Shown: positions 1 to 12,215, counted from the stretch's first letter. The stretch: DNA of 64,000 nucleotides from Hymenopellis radicata (GCA_015501595.1 JADNRX010000081.1:1-64000); one strand, 5' to 3'. A program made the numbers and translations. The notes: generated by a model not told the origin, from the sequence alone.

Positions 1-116
1 ACAGCCATGTCGATATGCATGTTCTCTGCCCATTCTGCTTGTCGAGACAGGCGGTGCAGGAGAACATCGGGCGCCATTTCGAGAGCTGCAAGGCTTTGCA
101 CCCGGCCCCTGCTTAG
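1..116 (+). CDS. 3' end of a C2HC zinc-finger protein gene
   Basis: The third reading frame is open from the window edge to a TAG at 114-116. It encodes about 37 residues with the pattern C-x2-C-x12-H-x3-C (CPFC...H...C), a compact C2HC zinc finger close to the C-terminus, followed by a short Ala/Pro tail. A terminal finger of this kind suggests a nucleic-acid or protein-binding role, but the bulk of the gene lies outside the window and the family cannot be named. No intron is visible in the remaining piece. Confidence 0.55.
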   Translation, partial: SHVDMHVLCPFCLSRQAVQENIGRHFESCKALHPAPA

Positions 117-1209
117 ATGAAGTCGAAGATGAGGAAGTTTTCTGCTATACCATCACAACTCGTTGCTTCATTTTTTTTACTTATACTTATTACCACTCTC
201 GCATTCAGTACTATCTCTCTTTCTCTTTTATCACAGTCTGTATCGCTACGATCAGTTTCTTTACCTTTCATCTCTCTGGCATCTCACATCTGGCATCCCA
301 TCTCGCATCATCTCTCATCTCTTCTTTATTATCTCATTCATGTAGCGTAGACATAGCCATGATACAATTCAGCACTGTACTTTTACATCAAATCGTGGAG
401 TACGTGGAACGAGTACACCAGGTCTCTATCTTTGCAGAGAACTCGCGAGTCTCCAGCAGACGTTCACTCCAGACTACATACCCCGCAGATGTCGCATCCC
501 TTGCAACCTTTAGGAAGAAGGCCTCTTCCTACACAAAAATGGGCTCTGTAGGAATTGAGTATTACTTGCAGTGATCTTATTCGCCGTATCCAATCATTGA
601 CGAGGAGAGCTACAGTTCTTGGCGCATCGTCCATAAAGTATACGCGCCGCTGTATTTATAATTTACGCCACGCTTCTGAGTAATGTGAAACACTCCGCCG
701 CGAATGAGTACATGCTACTAGTCGAAGAAAACGGCCTCGTCTACGCTTCCTGCTGCATTGCGTCAGGAAGACAAGCCCTCATGCTAAGCAGAATCTCATC
801 GAGAAGTCAAGTCCTGTAGGTAGACGAGGGATGCCATAACCCCGCCGCAGGCCTGTAGTCATGTCTGTGTCAATGGTTGGACGTTGAAGCTTGAAGGCGA
901 AGAAAAATTGTCTGTCTTCAATTGTTTGAAGTGCTGCGATCTTTGGTTTGTACCGTATTCTGAGTGTCAAAACGGTGTTTGGTACAAGGGCTATAAACTG
1001 GCCATTAAACGGTACGAAAAACTCCAACTTGCGGGACGTGGCGTGCAGTTTTTCTTTCTAGTGAAAACACTTTCACAAACAGAGCGTCCTAAAAATGGAA
1101 GAAGCAAAGCATACACCTCTCGCCATGGTAGCCATAGGGTTCTCTATCATTGATCGTCTTGTACCTAACCAAACATAACGTTCGAGTTAATGTAGAAGGG
1201 TACGTCATA
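117..1209. other. Intergenic, no gene recognised
   Basis: About 1.1 kb between the zinc-finger gene and the stop codon of the F-box/WD40 gene. The first part (about 160-345) is strongly pyrimidine-rich, as expected of 3' flanking DNA. The short open frames here are low in complexity or overlap in several frames, and none resembles a known family. Confidence 0.5.
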
Positions 1210-3529
1210 TCATACTTCGCGCAAACTCAACTCGATCGCAAGCCGAAGGTCCTCTTCCTCCTGCTGCCGACCGCTCAATGCAGCAATACCTGTTGAACCC
1301 GAGATAGATGTACCAGTCGACCTCCCTCCCCAACTACTACCACCCCTGCTCCATGCAGAAGCAGGCGAGTTCGTCGAAAGCGAACGGGGGATCGCAGGAA
1401 AATGTGACTCCGAATGGAGAGAAGACACCAGCGCGTCGAGGTGCTCGGGAGGAGTACCCGAGGCCTGACTGGTCGAATATTCCGAGTTGCTAGAATGAGA
1501 CGAGCGACTTGAGGATGGCGCGCCGTCGAAGTCAAGGTCGAATATTCCATCTTCGGTTTGATGCGAGCTCTGGCCCTCCCTCTCCAACGCCTCGTCCCGA
1601 CTGACCATCAGGAGATAATCAATAGCCTCAGCCTCACTTAGTCCGAGCTCCTCCAGGTTTGCGTTCTGTCTGCGCGCTCGGCTGTGGGCTCGTCGATTGT
1701 ATTCCTGCTCATGCTTCATCAAATGAAGAGACTCGTTGATAGAGTTTTTCAATTCGAGTTGAGCTGGTAGAAATTTTAGTACAAAAATTATAAAAACGAG
1801 AGCATACTCACTATATCCTTTTGTATTGACCGCAGTCTTCGCTCTCATCTTGCCGCCAGAATGGCGACCTCTCACTCCTCCGCGACCACTGTGCTTGACG
1901 AAACCCGCCTCCCATGCCATTATCTGGTCGCCAGCACTAACGATCAGAACATCTTTATTAGAGTTCAAGACGATATCACTGATAGGTCGAGGAGGTCCGC
2001 CAGGGCGAAATTCAAGCGCCGAGAAGCTTCTAATGCGTTGAAAAGTCGACGCATCGAAAGCATCGACGACACCATTCTTGTAACCCGCGACCAAAGTAAC
2101 GTTGTTGTATGCGATAGAGCTAATGCCAAAACAACCTTGATTGGCCTCGAATCTCTTGATCGGCAATGCGGAATGCAAAGTCCAGGGATATACGCTGATC
2201 CACCCGAAATCGTCCCCGACAAGAATGAAGCTAGCTTCGCCAGGTTTTACAGCGAAGCAGGCATAAACGGCTGTAATTGACCCACAAGAAGAATCACCGA
2301 ATCGGGTGATCTCCTGAGACTCGCCAGTGATATCCACGCGGTAGAAATGTGGATGGTTTTCATATGTCACCAAGAGCGACACGTCGGTGGCAGTTTGGGT
2401 ATCAATCCGTATTGCAGAGATGACAGGGAATGCCGATGCGTCGCCAGGTGGTGATTCCAAAGGACAGGCGATGGTATGTTCCACGATAATGGATGCGATT
2501 GCACCATGCTCGTCCCGCTGGATGCCTGTGCGTACTACAATGTCGCCATTGGACATGCCGACAGCGAAAAGTCCGGAAGTCAACGCAGCAGAGAGCTTGA
2601 CGCAAGGAGTGCCAGCTTGAGGATCTCCCCAAGCGATGATGTGGTGGAGAGTCTTTGCGTCCCAAAGCTTTACTAATCCGTCTCGACCAGCACTCAAGAT
2701 GCAGCCTACACGATCGTCCCATACGATATCGTTTACGGGCCCATCGTGCTGATCGCCAACCACGCAGTTGACCAGTTTCCCAGCAGACTTGGAGGTCACA
2801 TCCATGGCCTTAGCCACGGTCATCGCAGCAACTCGTCCACTATTGAAGCCCCAAGCTATCTTGGCGGTGCCACCGTCCGAGGTGATATCGCAAGTAGTGA
2901 CATCGTGCACAAATTCTGCGTTGGGATTTCCAAGGAAGATACCGGTGCCCAGGTTTGAAGGTGACAGGTTTCCACGTACGATTTTACCCGTCAAGGGAAC
3001 TGACCTCGCGACGATGCCGAATACTAGAGAGGACGCAAGGAGGGCATTGGTTGGCAGGACGTGGATCTTTGATATCTTAGAAGCTACTGGCGCATGAGCA
3101 ACGGTGCTTGTTCGTGAACGTTCCCAGCGTCTTGAACATCTGTCAGGGTCTTGCTTGAGATGAATGAAGAAATAGGTACCTTCTGAGGTTATAGCGCACA
3201 ACGTACTCCTTTTTCCAAGTCGACTCTGATCTCCTGAGGAGAAGACTTTTAAGAGTACGTTTATCACTTTCAGGCTCGATGGAATCGATGCCAAAAAAGT
3301 TTAAGAGGAAAGCCGAACGCCAGGTGTGCTCGTCCGCTACGTGTGCATTGAAGGCAGAGCAGACTCTGGCGAATGCATAGAGATCAAATGGGTCGAGATG
3401 AGAGGTGATATGGGTGAGATTCTCGGATGGAAGTGTATCGAGTCCATGATTGCAAGGGTGGATAGCTGAAGCAGAGGATTTCTGAAGAGAGAGGTCTTTT
3501 CTGGAGTCTCTAATAGGCCTAAGGGGCAT
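1210..3529 (-). CDS. UFO1: F-box/WD40 protein with C-terminal UIM (Ufo1-like SCF adaptor)
   Basis: Three exons: 3529-3180, 3139-1812 and 1763-1210, giving 743 residues in frame. The 40-nt and 48-nt introns have GT/AG ends. An F-box lies at about residues 30-80 (LPSENLTHITSHLDPFDLYA). WD40-like repeats follow, the clearest being GCILSAGRDGLVKLWDAKT. The C-terminal fifth is Ser-rich and ends in a ubiquitin-interacting motif (DLRLAIELSLREV). F-box plus WD40 plus UIM is the architecture of yeast Ufo1, an SCF substrate receptor with C-terminal UIMs, so the protein probably recruits substrates to Skp1-cullin ligases. The Ufo1 assignment is by architecture; orthology was not tested. It is divergent from ARPC5, with 153 bp between start codons. 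Confidence 0.75.
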
Positions 3530-3682
3530 AAAATGGGGGGGTTTCTACGTTGGCTGGGGGGCGGGAGCGCAAACGGGGCGCTCGACAATGACGGTAAGAG
3601 TTAGATGACCAATGAGCTCGTCGACAAAGATACCGTCGTCTCGATTCAACACGTGTCAACAATACCTTGATTTCCTGCCACC

Positions 3683-4296
3683 ATGAGCGGCGCGTTCCGC
3701 AAGATAGACATCGACATTTATGACGAGGACGTCCTGCACGAGGAGGAGCTCTACACCGCCGACCCTCGCGATCCGGCCGAGGTCGTCGCTGCAGCAAAGC
3801 AGAAACAGGGTACAGTCAGGAGCGCTCTCTCCAGGTTCGTCATGCTACGCAGTATCCACCATCTTTCTGACAGCCTTAGGTAGAAGTGACATCCCCGGTG
3901 CATTGTCGATTGCGCTTGATAGCGTGCCATATGGTCCCAATGTCGACGATGCCAAAGTACGCGCCATTTACAAGTTGTACTGCGTGAATTGATTGTCTCG
4001 CAGCTCATAACACTCCAAGTGCTCTTGACCATCATGAACTCCACGAAATCAACCGATATTCCCAATGTACTCAAAGCACTTTCTCCAGAAGAGCAGGATA
4101 CTCTCATGAAGTATTTGTACAAGGGCATGGCAACATCGGGCAACGATGTCAGTGGCAGCGTCCTGCTTGATTGGCACGAAAAGGTGTGTTCCATCTACAT
4201 CAACGCGTCATGCTGAGGCGAACCTTTCTTCAGCTTACAGAGGTAGCTGGCTTGGGTTGCATCGTACGAACGATGACGGATCGCAGAACTGTATAA
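3683..4296 (+). CDS. ARPC5: Actin-related protein 2/3 complex subunit 5 (p16-Arc)
   Basis: Four exons: 3683-3834, 3884-3956, 4004-4183 and 4234-4296, summing to 155 residues, the usual length for p16-Arc. Recognisable features are the acidic N-terminus (FRKIDIDIYDED), the AL..ALD.VPYGP segment, the central helix ending in DTLMKYLYKGM, and the C-terminal WHEKLTEVAGLGCIVR. The product is a structural subunit of the Arp2/3 complex, which nucleates branched actin for endocytic patches and hyphal tips. At intron 1 the first AG would put a stop in frame, so the AG four bases further on is used. It converges on the AAA ATPase gene. Confidence 0.93.
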
Positions 4297-4534
4297 TCGG
4301 ACTAGTGGAATTTTCAATCAATGTATCTTTAAGCGTTCGAAGCCTCCAAGTCTTCTTACCCTTAGCAAACTTGATCGTAACAACGATAGAGAGTATGTGT
4401 ACATTTCGCGCAAATTTCGCGTTCTTCTACTTATAACAACGTGAGGGCTACTCCTCACGAGACTGACCAATCCTTAGCATCTTGTACAGTTACGACTCCA
4501 TCTCTCGTCGACTTCTTGAATTAACCACTTGATT

Positions 4535-6718
4535 TCACAAAAAGACGCGTTCGTGAGCTGTGGCCATTCTGTCGAGAATGCCACGGATGTCTCTTTCTTT
4601 AACGCGGCTGCCGGGCGCAGAGCGATTAGACATTTGCTCTGCCATGGGGTTGGTAGGGTCCCCTCTAGCGGACCTTGGCGGCGCACTCTGATGAGACATC
4701 ATGAAGTGTCTCTGGGGTGTGTTGAGGTCGGTAGTAGCCATGGACTCCATCAGGCTGCGAACATCACGCTCATGGGGATCGAACGATGCCTGGCGCCGAG
4801 TCTGTTGTCCATTCGACATGCCTGAAGCTTGGGGGGATGGAGTAGGCAAAGTCCTGGAGACCGAATACGTAGGGGTCTCCCGCATGAATTGCACTGATTT
4901 GTCCAATTGTTTGCGAAGCACCTCAATTTGGCGCTTCAAGACGGATTCAAAGGACGGCTTGTCCTTTTCAATACCCGCAAGGATGACAAGCGAAGATACA
5001 CTGCAGAACATTAGCAAAAGCATACATCGGCAAAGCAGAAATTTTAACGAACAAAGCTTCTTTGAGGTATGCAAAACTGAATCTGTTAGTGATCGTTGCA
5101 ATTTCCTCGACGAGGTCGTCAGGGAATGACAATTCCTTATTGGAGCGCAATTTGTTTTGCCAGTATTTCGCGTACAGTACACGCTCTTCGCGGTCTGGGT
5201 CATCGAACAAGCTGCAAGAGGGCATGAGAACAGGTTATCATAGTGAAAAGCAATAACGAACAATTTCCTGTCAAATCGACTAGGGCGGCTGCTGAGACCA
5301 GGATCCAGGCGCTCGAAATGGTTAGTCGTACCAATGACGAGTAAGCCGTCATTTCCCTCCAGACCGTCTAGTTGATTCAAGAAGAAGGATCGGTTGGAGT
5401 CGTTGATAAGACTATCCAGATCTTCGAGAATTAAAACGCAAGGTGAAAGTTGGCGAGCCTTCGAGAAGACCGCTGCCATGGAACCTTCTTCACCCATCCA
5501 ACCTTCAAAGAAATGAGGAAATCATACGTAGATAAACCAGTGGGACTCGCATACTTTGGAAAGATTTGACGTAGAGCGGGTTGAGTCCTTTCGCATCACA
5601 CTCCTTGATTATGGCTTTGATACTAATAGTCTTACCGTTTCCTAACGAAACACGTTAGAGGCAAGGAGAACCGTATAAAGGAGCGAGTCACCTGGAGGAC
5701 CGAACATGATGATACCGCGCTAAAGCATATTTAGTCTGGCCTCGTAGGAAGACAGTCAATTGACCAACCTTCCAAGGAATTGCCAGTTCTTTATACATGG
5801 CTTCGGAATCAAAGAACCCGTAGATGTCCTTCCGGAACGTGGCCTTGAAATCATCCTTGAGGATAACATCGTCCCAGTTTGCTTTCTGTGCTTCCTCCCA
5901 GAGCGAGGCACTCTTCTGCCAGTAACCTTGGTTGAAAACCCATATTTCTCCGTGGAGCGCCTCGTTCCAGATACCGATATCCGTGAGCAAGGCTCGCGCA
6001 GGCGCTTCGGGTCCTAGGGCGAAATATCAATTCCCGACCCGACGCAAAGGGAGTGGTGTAACTACCATCGTGGATTAAATAGGTCTGGATGGTATAGCCG
6101 CCAAAACCGCCAACGGGGCACTGAACAATGGTGAGATATAGTAGATGCATATCAGCAATGAAATGCATACCTTGACAAGGTAAAGAATGAAATCGTAGTG
6201 CTACGGAATGTCCTTTAATGCATACCCCAGGGCAAAAGCACAAATAGTTACCTGCCATGCGACGTGGAAAGCTCCAAGTTCCACTGCATCGACGATTATG
6301 CCTGGTCGAGGACTCATGTTTCTGGCGAGGGGGATGAAAACAAGATTGGCTATCAGAGGGGATGCGTTCATGGGGACTTTGAGCGCATGCGGGTATCCGA
6401 GTACGCTGAGACGGTTGTCCCCCGTCATCACGATGGAGTGTTTGGGGTAAAGCTTCCGCAGCGCATTGAGTCTGTTCGATTAATCGTCAGAGTGGTGCAC
6501 AGAAGATCAGCCAGACGGGTCGTACGCAAAATGAGTTGGCTCAGGATGCTTGGCGCTAGCTAAGGCAGATAATAATAAGACAACGAAGTGGCTGTTGAAG
6601 TATACACACCATGCTCTGCCCAATCCTCGTAGAAGGCATTGCCTTCCTTAATGGCATTGGGGTCCTGTTCGTCAAACCAGACCTTGACAAAAGGATCCTC
6701 AAAGCTCTCGGTCGACAT
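4535..6718 (-). CDS. BCS1-like AAA ATPase, paralogue 1
   Basis: Eleven exons: 6718-6610, 6559-6526, 6471-6252, 6200-6171, 6120-6066, 6013-5769, 5719-5692, 5641-5555, 5502-5262, 5211-5053 and 5000-4535, summing to 557 residues. Walker A is GPPGNGKT at about 238-245. Walker B is VLILEDLD at about 292-299, with the Glu-Asp order seen in the BCS1 branch. An arginine finger follows (RPSRFDRK). The tail carries two related motifs, ERDVRSLMESM and ERDIRGILDRM, and ends HERVFL. There is no clear membrane segment or BCS1 targeting region, so this is an uncharacterised fungal AAA protein rather than true BCS1; its substrate is unknown. A paralogue with the same exon plan lies at 23534-25685. It is divergent from SWC4. 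Confidence 0.85.
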
Positions 6719-6875
6719 TATGCTTTCCTGTTGGTGGTATCGAGTGGAGTGAAACGACGTGGTCAAGGCCAGCAATGACCGTGTCTGCGCAACTCGATCA
6801 TCAACAGCTCGATCAACTGATCAAACGGGAACTTGCCGAAATGCCGCATCACATTCTCTCTTTCTTACCCTCATC

Positions 6876-8683
6876 ATGGCGGCAAGCGGTGCTGATATTC
6901 GCAGTATTCTGTCCATACCACAGGCCTCGACGTCGAAGGGACCTGCTACGAAAAAGCCACCACCTCAACGCGCGAAGAAACCGGAAGGAATTTCACGGGA
7001 GTTATATTCCCTCATTGGACCTTCTGCGCCGTCTATCGTTGCTCAACTGCAAAAACCGCGTTTAAAGCAAAAGCCGCGTCTCAACGGTGGCGCAGTAAAA
7101 TGGTATGTTAGTTTCAGCCTCCATATCGCGACACAAATCATCGTGACAACAGGGAATGGAGAGAATTTAAGAATCGGGGTCGAACCGACTCGCTACAGCT
7201 CAGTCACTGGATCAAAGCAAGTACCCCTTCGGATGCTGGTGCGTGCCTCGAACTTGGCCTGATTATTGTCGCTATATTGCCTTGTCACATCTAGATTATC
7301 CCTTTGCTAAATATGATCTTCATCTCGCCGATTACTCTTACACTCAAGAGGAGTATTCCAGAACACTTGAAGGTACCTCAAAGCGCGCACTCTGTACTGA
7401 ATAAACTTTTTCATATTCTGTAGACGCAGAATGGACCAAAGAAGAGACGGACTATCTCTTTACCATCGTTCGCCAGTATGATCAGCGATGGTACATCATT
7501 TATGACCGGTATCATTATCCTGGCGGGCAAACGCGCTCCTTGGAGGTAAGTTATAGTCCATATGTTCAACGCACTTCTTATTCGCGTGCTATAGGACTTG
7601 AAGGAACGTTACTGCAACGTCTGCCGTCGGCTCATAAAAGACCGTCCATGGACCGGCGATACCTCGACCAAGAACACATTGCTAGCTTCGTTCTCATTCG
7701 ACAAAGAAAGAGAAATCACACGTAAACGCTACCTCGCCAATCTAGAAAACAGGACAGCACGTGAAGCCGAAGAGGAAGAAGCACTTTATCTCGAGATCAA
7801 ACGGATCGAACAGAACGAGAGACGGTTCAAGCGAGATAGGGAAGACCTTCTTCGCACTCTGGCAGGCATAGAATCTGGTCTACCTGACATCGTGGAGGAC
7901 GAGTTTCCGACAATACTGTTCGAGAACAAGAAAAAGAAGAACAAAAGTGGCCTGGATACAGATAGTCCTTCGACGCCAGTGCCGCCTAGTGCCAGCATTA
8001 GTGCACCACCCCCTCCCAAGCGGCCTATTGTCAATCCGAAAGTTCCCCCACCAGGTGAACATCAGATGTATTCTCATGTTATGTCTCACATGCTCATGTT
8101 CCGCTTTTTTGTAGACCCTGCGCAATGTATTACGCATATCGAGTTGTCACCGACCACGCCAGCCACGAAAGCCGCGCACCAGCCTTCGTACTTACGTTCC
8201 TTCAAGCTTCCTAATCCCAAGGCGAACATTCTTCCGAAAGTTATGCAGACGCTGTCAGAAATTGGGATGTCCTATAACCGTCTCGTGATGCCGACTGAAG
8301 GTAATGTGGTCAAGTTGACTGCCCTCGTGGATTCGGCAATACAACTACTGGAGGTCAAGAAGGTGCTTGACAAGACGGAATATGATATCAAGGTTTTGAA
8401 GGAGCGGCTAGGGATGCGCGAAAGTGCGGCTGTAGAGGGAGATGATTCTGCCAGTGTTGCGGACGGAGCCAGCGACATTGTCATGCTCGATGAGGGAGCG
8501 GTGGACGAGTTGGGACGCTCACAGAGCGTCGTCAGCACACGCAGCACGCGGAGTCGTAAACAGGTAAGTTTCGCCGATTTGCACTTTCTGTGTTTGACAG
8601 CAGTCATGCAGCGGGGACGCTCACTTTCCGTGTCTTCGGTGGATACATCTGTGTCGAGGGCGCCGAAGCGGAGACGCAACTAG
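6876..8683 (+). CDS. SWC4: SWR1/NuA4 complex subunit Swc4 (DMAP1)
   Basis: Seven exons: 6876-7102, 7153-7238, 7295-7372, 7424-7545, 7595-8054, 8115-8563 and 8612-8683, giving 497 residues. The two last introns (60 and 48 nt) are multiples of three and would otherwise read through. Diagnostic segments are KPEGISRELYSLIG, WEWREFKNRGR, the SANT-like block DAEWTKEETDYLFTIVRQYD, and the coiled basic region after DKEREITRKRYLA. Swc4/DMAP1 is a shared subunit of the SWR1 remodeller (H2A.Z deposition) and the NuA4 acetyltransferase. The start at 6876 (MAASGADIRSIL) is the first ATG directly followed by conserved sequence. It is tail-to-tail with VTC1, with 44 bp between stop codons. Confidence 0.92.
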
Positions 8684-8727
8684 TCATTAATTACATGTAT
8701 AACAGAGTCCGTATGAAGGGGCAGCCA

Positions 8728-9295
8728 TTATGGCTCTGCAAACCGCAATACAAAGTTGACAACGATAGCGACTGTTGAGAATGAGCATGAGTTGGATGAG
8801 TGAAAGGCGACGCACTAAGTAATGCAATGCATAACAAGGTCTGCGAAGGAGGGTTCATGAGTGCAAGAGATTACAGACATAAGCACTCACTGGACCAAGG
8901 CGATCGTCGTAGGGACCGCGCCCTCCGCGACGGATGGAGGCGGCGCGCCAGTGATACGTGTATAGAGCGTATATCATGATAGCCATTGCTGCGCAATGCG
9001 TCAATCGATATACCCGGATTTATTCGCCCTCCCACATACCCACGAACGAAAACATGGCAGCACTGATTTTGCCAACCTAGACACTGTGAGCCTCGTGCAG
9101 ATGGGACCTAGATTTACTGGCACACACCTTATCGCCAAAGTTTAAAAGGCCAACTGCTAGACCACCAAGGACGACGGTGAAATGAAGCCATGAGAGAAAG
9201 GTGCGTTCGTTGGCAAAGCTGACTTTGGGCTCAACGCGGACGGGTAGGGCAATGCGCTTGGCGGCAGTGCGCTGTAGCAACGGTTGCGTCGACAT
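8728..9295 (-). CDS. VTC1: Vacuolar transporter chaperone 1 (DUF202 membrane protein)
   Basis: Five exons: 9295-9128, 9076-9040, 8988-8891, 8840-8816 and 8771-8728, giving 123 residues, close to the length of yeast Vtc1. It has the DUF202 signature [19 protein letters not shown], a second membrane helix ([20 protein letters not shown]), the loop [18 protein letters not shown], and a third helix ending NFVLRFAEP. Vtc1 is the small membrane subunit of the VTC complex, which makes polyphosphate from ATP and moves it into the vacuole or acidocalcisome. Exon 4 is only 25 nt. It is convergent with SWC4. Confidence 0.93.
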
Positions 9296-9364
9296 GGGAA
9301 AGAGTAGCGAGCGTCAGAGATCGTCGACAACGTCAAGCACAGCGATGGCACAAAGGAGGGGACA

Positions 9365-9392
9365 CTTTCGTCGTCTTACTCGCCCTGACCCC
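9365..9392 (-). repeat. 28-bp repeat, left copy (inverted relative to 13842-13869)
   Basis: The reverse complement of these 28 bases is identical to 13842-13869. Weaker similarity continues into the flanking lysine-codon-rich sequence. The two copies lie near the two edges of the gene-poor stretch, which could reflect an old inserted element or a shared coding fragment. Confidence 0.6.
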
Positions 9393-9698
9393 TTTCCGTT
9401 GCTTCTTCTTCTTACTAGTGCCGGTGACAGGTCCGATTAGTTCCGAGCGTCCCAAACGAGAACCGGTAACTCAACATTTTTAGATGATCGCACCATGGCG
9501 CTCATGCCATGGGTGCGCATATTGACGCGGCTATGGCTTGTGTCTTCGTGACAGCAGCATCCTGGATATCAACGGCAAGACTCCAGATTTATCGTCCCTC
9601 GCTTCCGGGAAGTCGAGACATGTGCCAGCCTTGCAATAGACAACGGTTATCGACTGACTTTACCATGACTCGCGCTCTATCTACTGACGATAGTCTGC

Positions 9699-10776
9699 CT
9701 AGACAGCTTTGACCAGGTTCAACACGTACTGGTCCATCTTGTCAATGTTGGCCGAATTTGTACTGACGCTAATGGTTACGTTAGCGTATCTAACCATTTC
9801 CCCGCGACCGTAGTGAGTCTTATGCGACAGCTGGCTCGGTAAGACGTCTTTCACGTTTCGACGCTTGACTCTGACTGATCTGATTATAGCGTGGCTTTGT
9901 CGCCGGTTGTCTTCGAGTTCTCTGGGGCGTCCGTATGTCAATGTTGCTCACATCTTGGCCGACTAACCATTCATCTAGGCCTTCATCATCGCGTCTCACT
10001 CTTCCAATGATGTACGTCTCATCTCGAGTGTTTAAACTACTCGGTTCTAACCAGACTGTTAGTTTATATCAGCACTGGATTTATCACTTGGCTGTGTGGT
10101 GAATGTTGACTTAGCTCCGCGCCGGTCAACTGCATTTCTACGTGACGGCACTGTGTATCACGAACCGTTCAACTTTCTCTTTGTACTCCCGCCGGTCGAG
10201 GCCAAGGACGTCAACACATGAGCGACCGAGAAATGGCTGCCATTAGCGCAGCCGTCGTGACCAAGGAATATCGGGTTCAGCTCCATGTTGGTGAGCTGCT
10301 CCTGGCGGTCTTGCACATACAATTTGGTCTTATCATGTTTCACAGCTTCCCGCACCGTGTCTGCTATCAACGGGTGGGCGGCGCTGCGACATTTAGTCCA
10401 ATCTCTGTATACTCATTTCCCCCGGAGACCCCTTTGGAAGGGATTGGGACGAATCTAGGAGCTTGTCTTCGTAGCCGGTGAATCGTTCAGTCAGGACAAA
10501 AGATCTGTCGCCATCCCAATTGGATCCTAAAGCACGGAGATTTAATTTGTACACAGGCGAAGTGAAGGCTAGTTTCCTATTTCTTCTCCAGGCCTTTCCG
10601 TACTCACGCTTGTTTACTAGACGCCCGATGCTCCTGGACGATATGTCGGATATTGGCGCTTGAAGAATTCGATTTTTCACCTCTTGGGAGCAAGCATCTG
10701 TGAGTTCATTTTCTTTTCCTACTTGAAAGTTGTCTAATGAAAGTGCAAGTATTACCGTGGCCGAACACCACAACAT
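9699..10776 (-). pseudogene. Unrecognised broken coding-like frames
   Basis: Three minus-strand open stretches lie in line here (10776-10393, 10370-10158 and 9941-9699). Their composition looks protein-like, for example ILQAPISDISSRSIGRLVNK and HYGRGEMVRYANVTISVST. They could not be joined through convincing introns into one frame, and stops fall between them. No family is recognised. A decayed gene is possible; chance open frames are not excluded. Confidence 0.25.
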
Positions 10777-11250
10777 CGGCAGTGGTGAATCAACCTGGAA
10801 TCAACCTACCGTCTTCGATGTCGTCGTCTTCCATCATTGTCGACCGCCGTCGCCGTCACTGCTGCTTCCAGGTCGACTAGCTCCGATGTCATCATCTCCC
10901 TTGACAGGTCCGAAGATTCGTTCTCTGGAGCGTCGTTGGTCAGTGATCAGTCGTCTCAGGATTGGAGGATGGACGTGTAAACGCTTCTCCAGCCTCGTCC
11001 ACGCCGGCCGCTCGTGAAGAAGTACCTGGTCGTCGTGGATATCCCGGTTACATGTATACCTGATGTATACCAATTTGTCGACCATCTATGGGCGTTTGAG
11101 GGCCGAAATTAATCCACTGAGATTCCCATCCTGACCATGTGTACGCTACCTGGACGCGAGCACAAGGCACTGCCGGAGTGTGTGCTTGAGTCACAGTGTG
11201 TCGACTCGGATCCATTGAGTAAACGACAAACCCACTCGGTGCCGAGCTAA

Positions 11251-11854
11251 GTGGAGACGACATTTGCATTAGGGAAGAGCGGTCAACTCAAGGTGGATGC
11301 GGGGACTGTGGGATGTATCGTCCCTTCAACCGAGCAAGTGAGGCAGGCGGTCTTGGAAGCATGGCCTGCGGATATCCCAGCTTTGGTCAAGGTGTTGGAT
11401 GGGCTGATTCTGAAGGAGGACGTGATGCGTAGAGCAGTGTCGACGTCCGAGTCGGAAGCCAGTCTGATCACGGGCATGCTTGCCACATTGTTCCTGATGT
11501 GTGATGCCGGAGCTGGTCGAACGTATCGTCCAGTCCCCGTTCGAGGTAATCAAAGAGTATCTGCGCCTCGTGGACAATACGAAACAGCGGAGGGTATGGG
11601 ACTCGTTGTAGCTGGATGTCAAAACACTGGTGGATCTGGCCAAGAAGGTTCCTCTGTCGCTAGGAGGAGCCAAGCTGGACAATGTGAGTCTAGATGGCGA
11701 AGATGCAGAGACGGTGAAGCGCATTCTGCGTACACCATCGGGACTCTTCCTCTCCAAGGAGGGATACTCGGTTATCCTTTCGACTATGAACCTGGACCTC
11801 ATCGACGGATCGCGTGAGGACAGCGAAAGGAATACACGAAGCTCTATGGGATGA
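11251..11854 (+). pseudogene. Degraded gene of unknown family
   Basis: A plus-strand frame (KSGQLKVDAGTVGCIVPSTE ... AWPADIPALVKVLDGLILK) loses its coding character near 11500. A second frame then takes over (PELVERIVQSPFEVIKEYLR). It carries an in-frame TAG at about 11617-11619, then continues as VKTLVDLAKKVPLSLGGAKL and runs to a stop at 11854. The amphipathic, helix-like sequence on both sides of the breaks suggests one former protein with at least one frame change and one nonsense codon. The family was not recognised. Confidence 0.35.
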
Positions 11855-12215
11855 CTGTAATGCGTCTGAAAAGGTTTTGAAGGAGGAATTCATGCCTTCT
11901 TCCTAGTAAAGATCGCTTCTGGAATGGAGAGACTCATCCATTAGAGGTGTCGGGAACAATACTTACTTCGCCCTCCCCAGTGACCCCGCGCAGGGTACTA
12001 AGTTCTGCTAGAAAGGCAAGGAAACTTAGTTCGTGTTTACATACTGATGAACTGTACGTAGTTTTGAACCTGGCAGCACTCGTCCATGCATGCGCCATTT
12101 AACATTTCGCGCTCTCTCCTTACATTGACCATATGTACTAGCCAGACCCAATCTTGGAAACATTCTCGTGGTCAACGCTTGTTTCGCCTGCGCCTGATCC
12201 CATGCACCGCTCTTT

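Noticed and set aside
7139..7260. In-frame continuation of SWC4 exon 2 past a possible donor at GCAAGTACC
   Set aside because: The later donor after GATGCTG keeps the frame with the next conserved block (DYPFAKYDLHLADYSYTQEE), so the early GT was not used.
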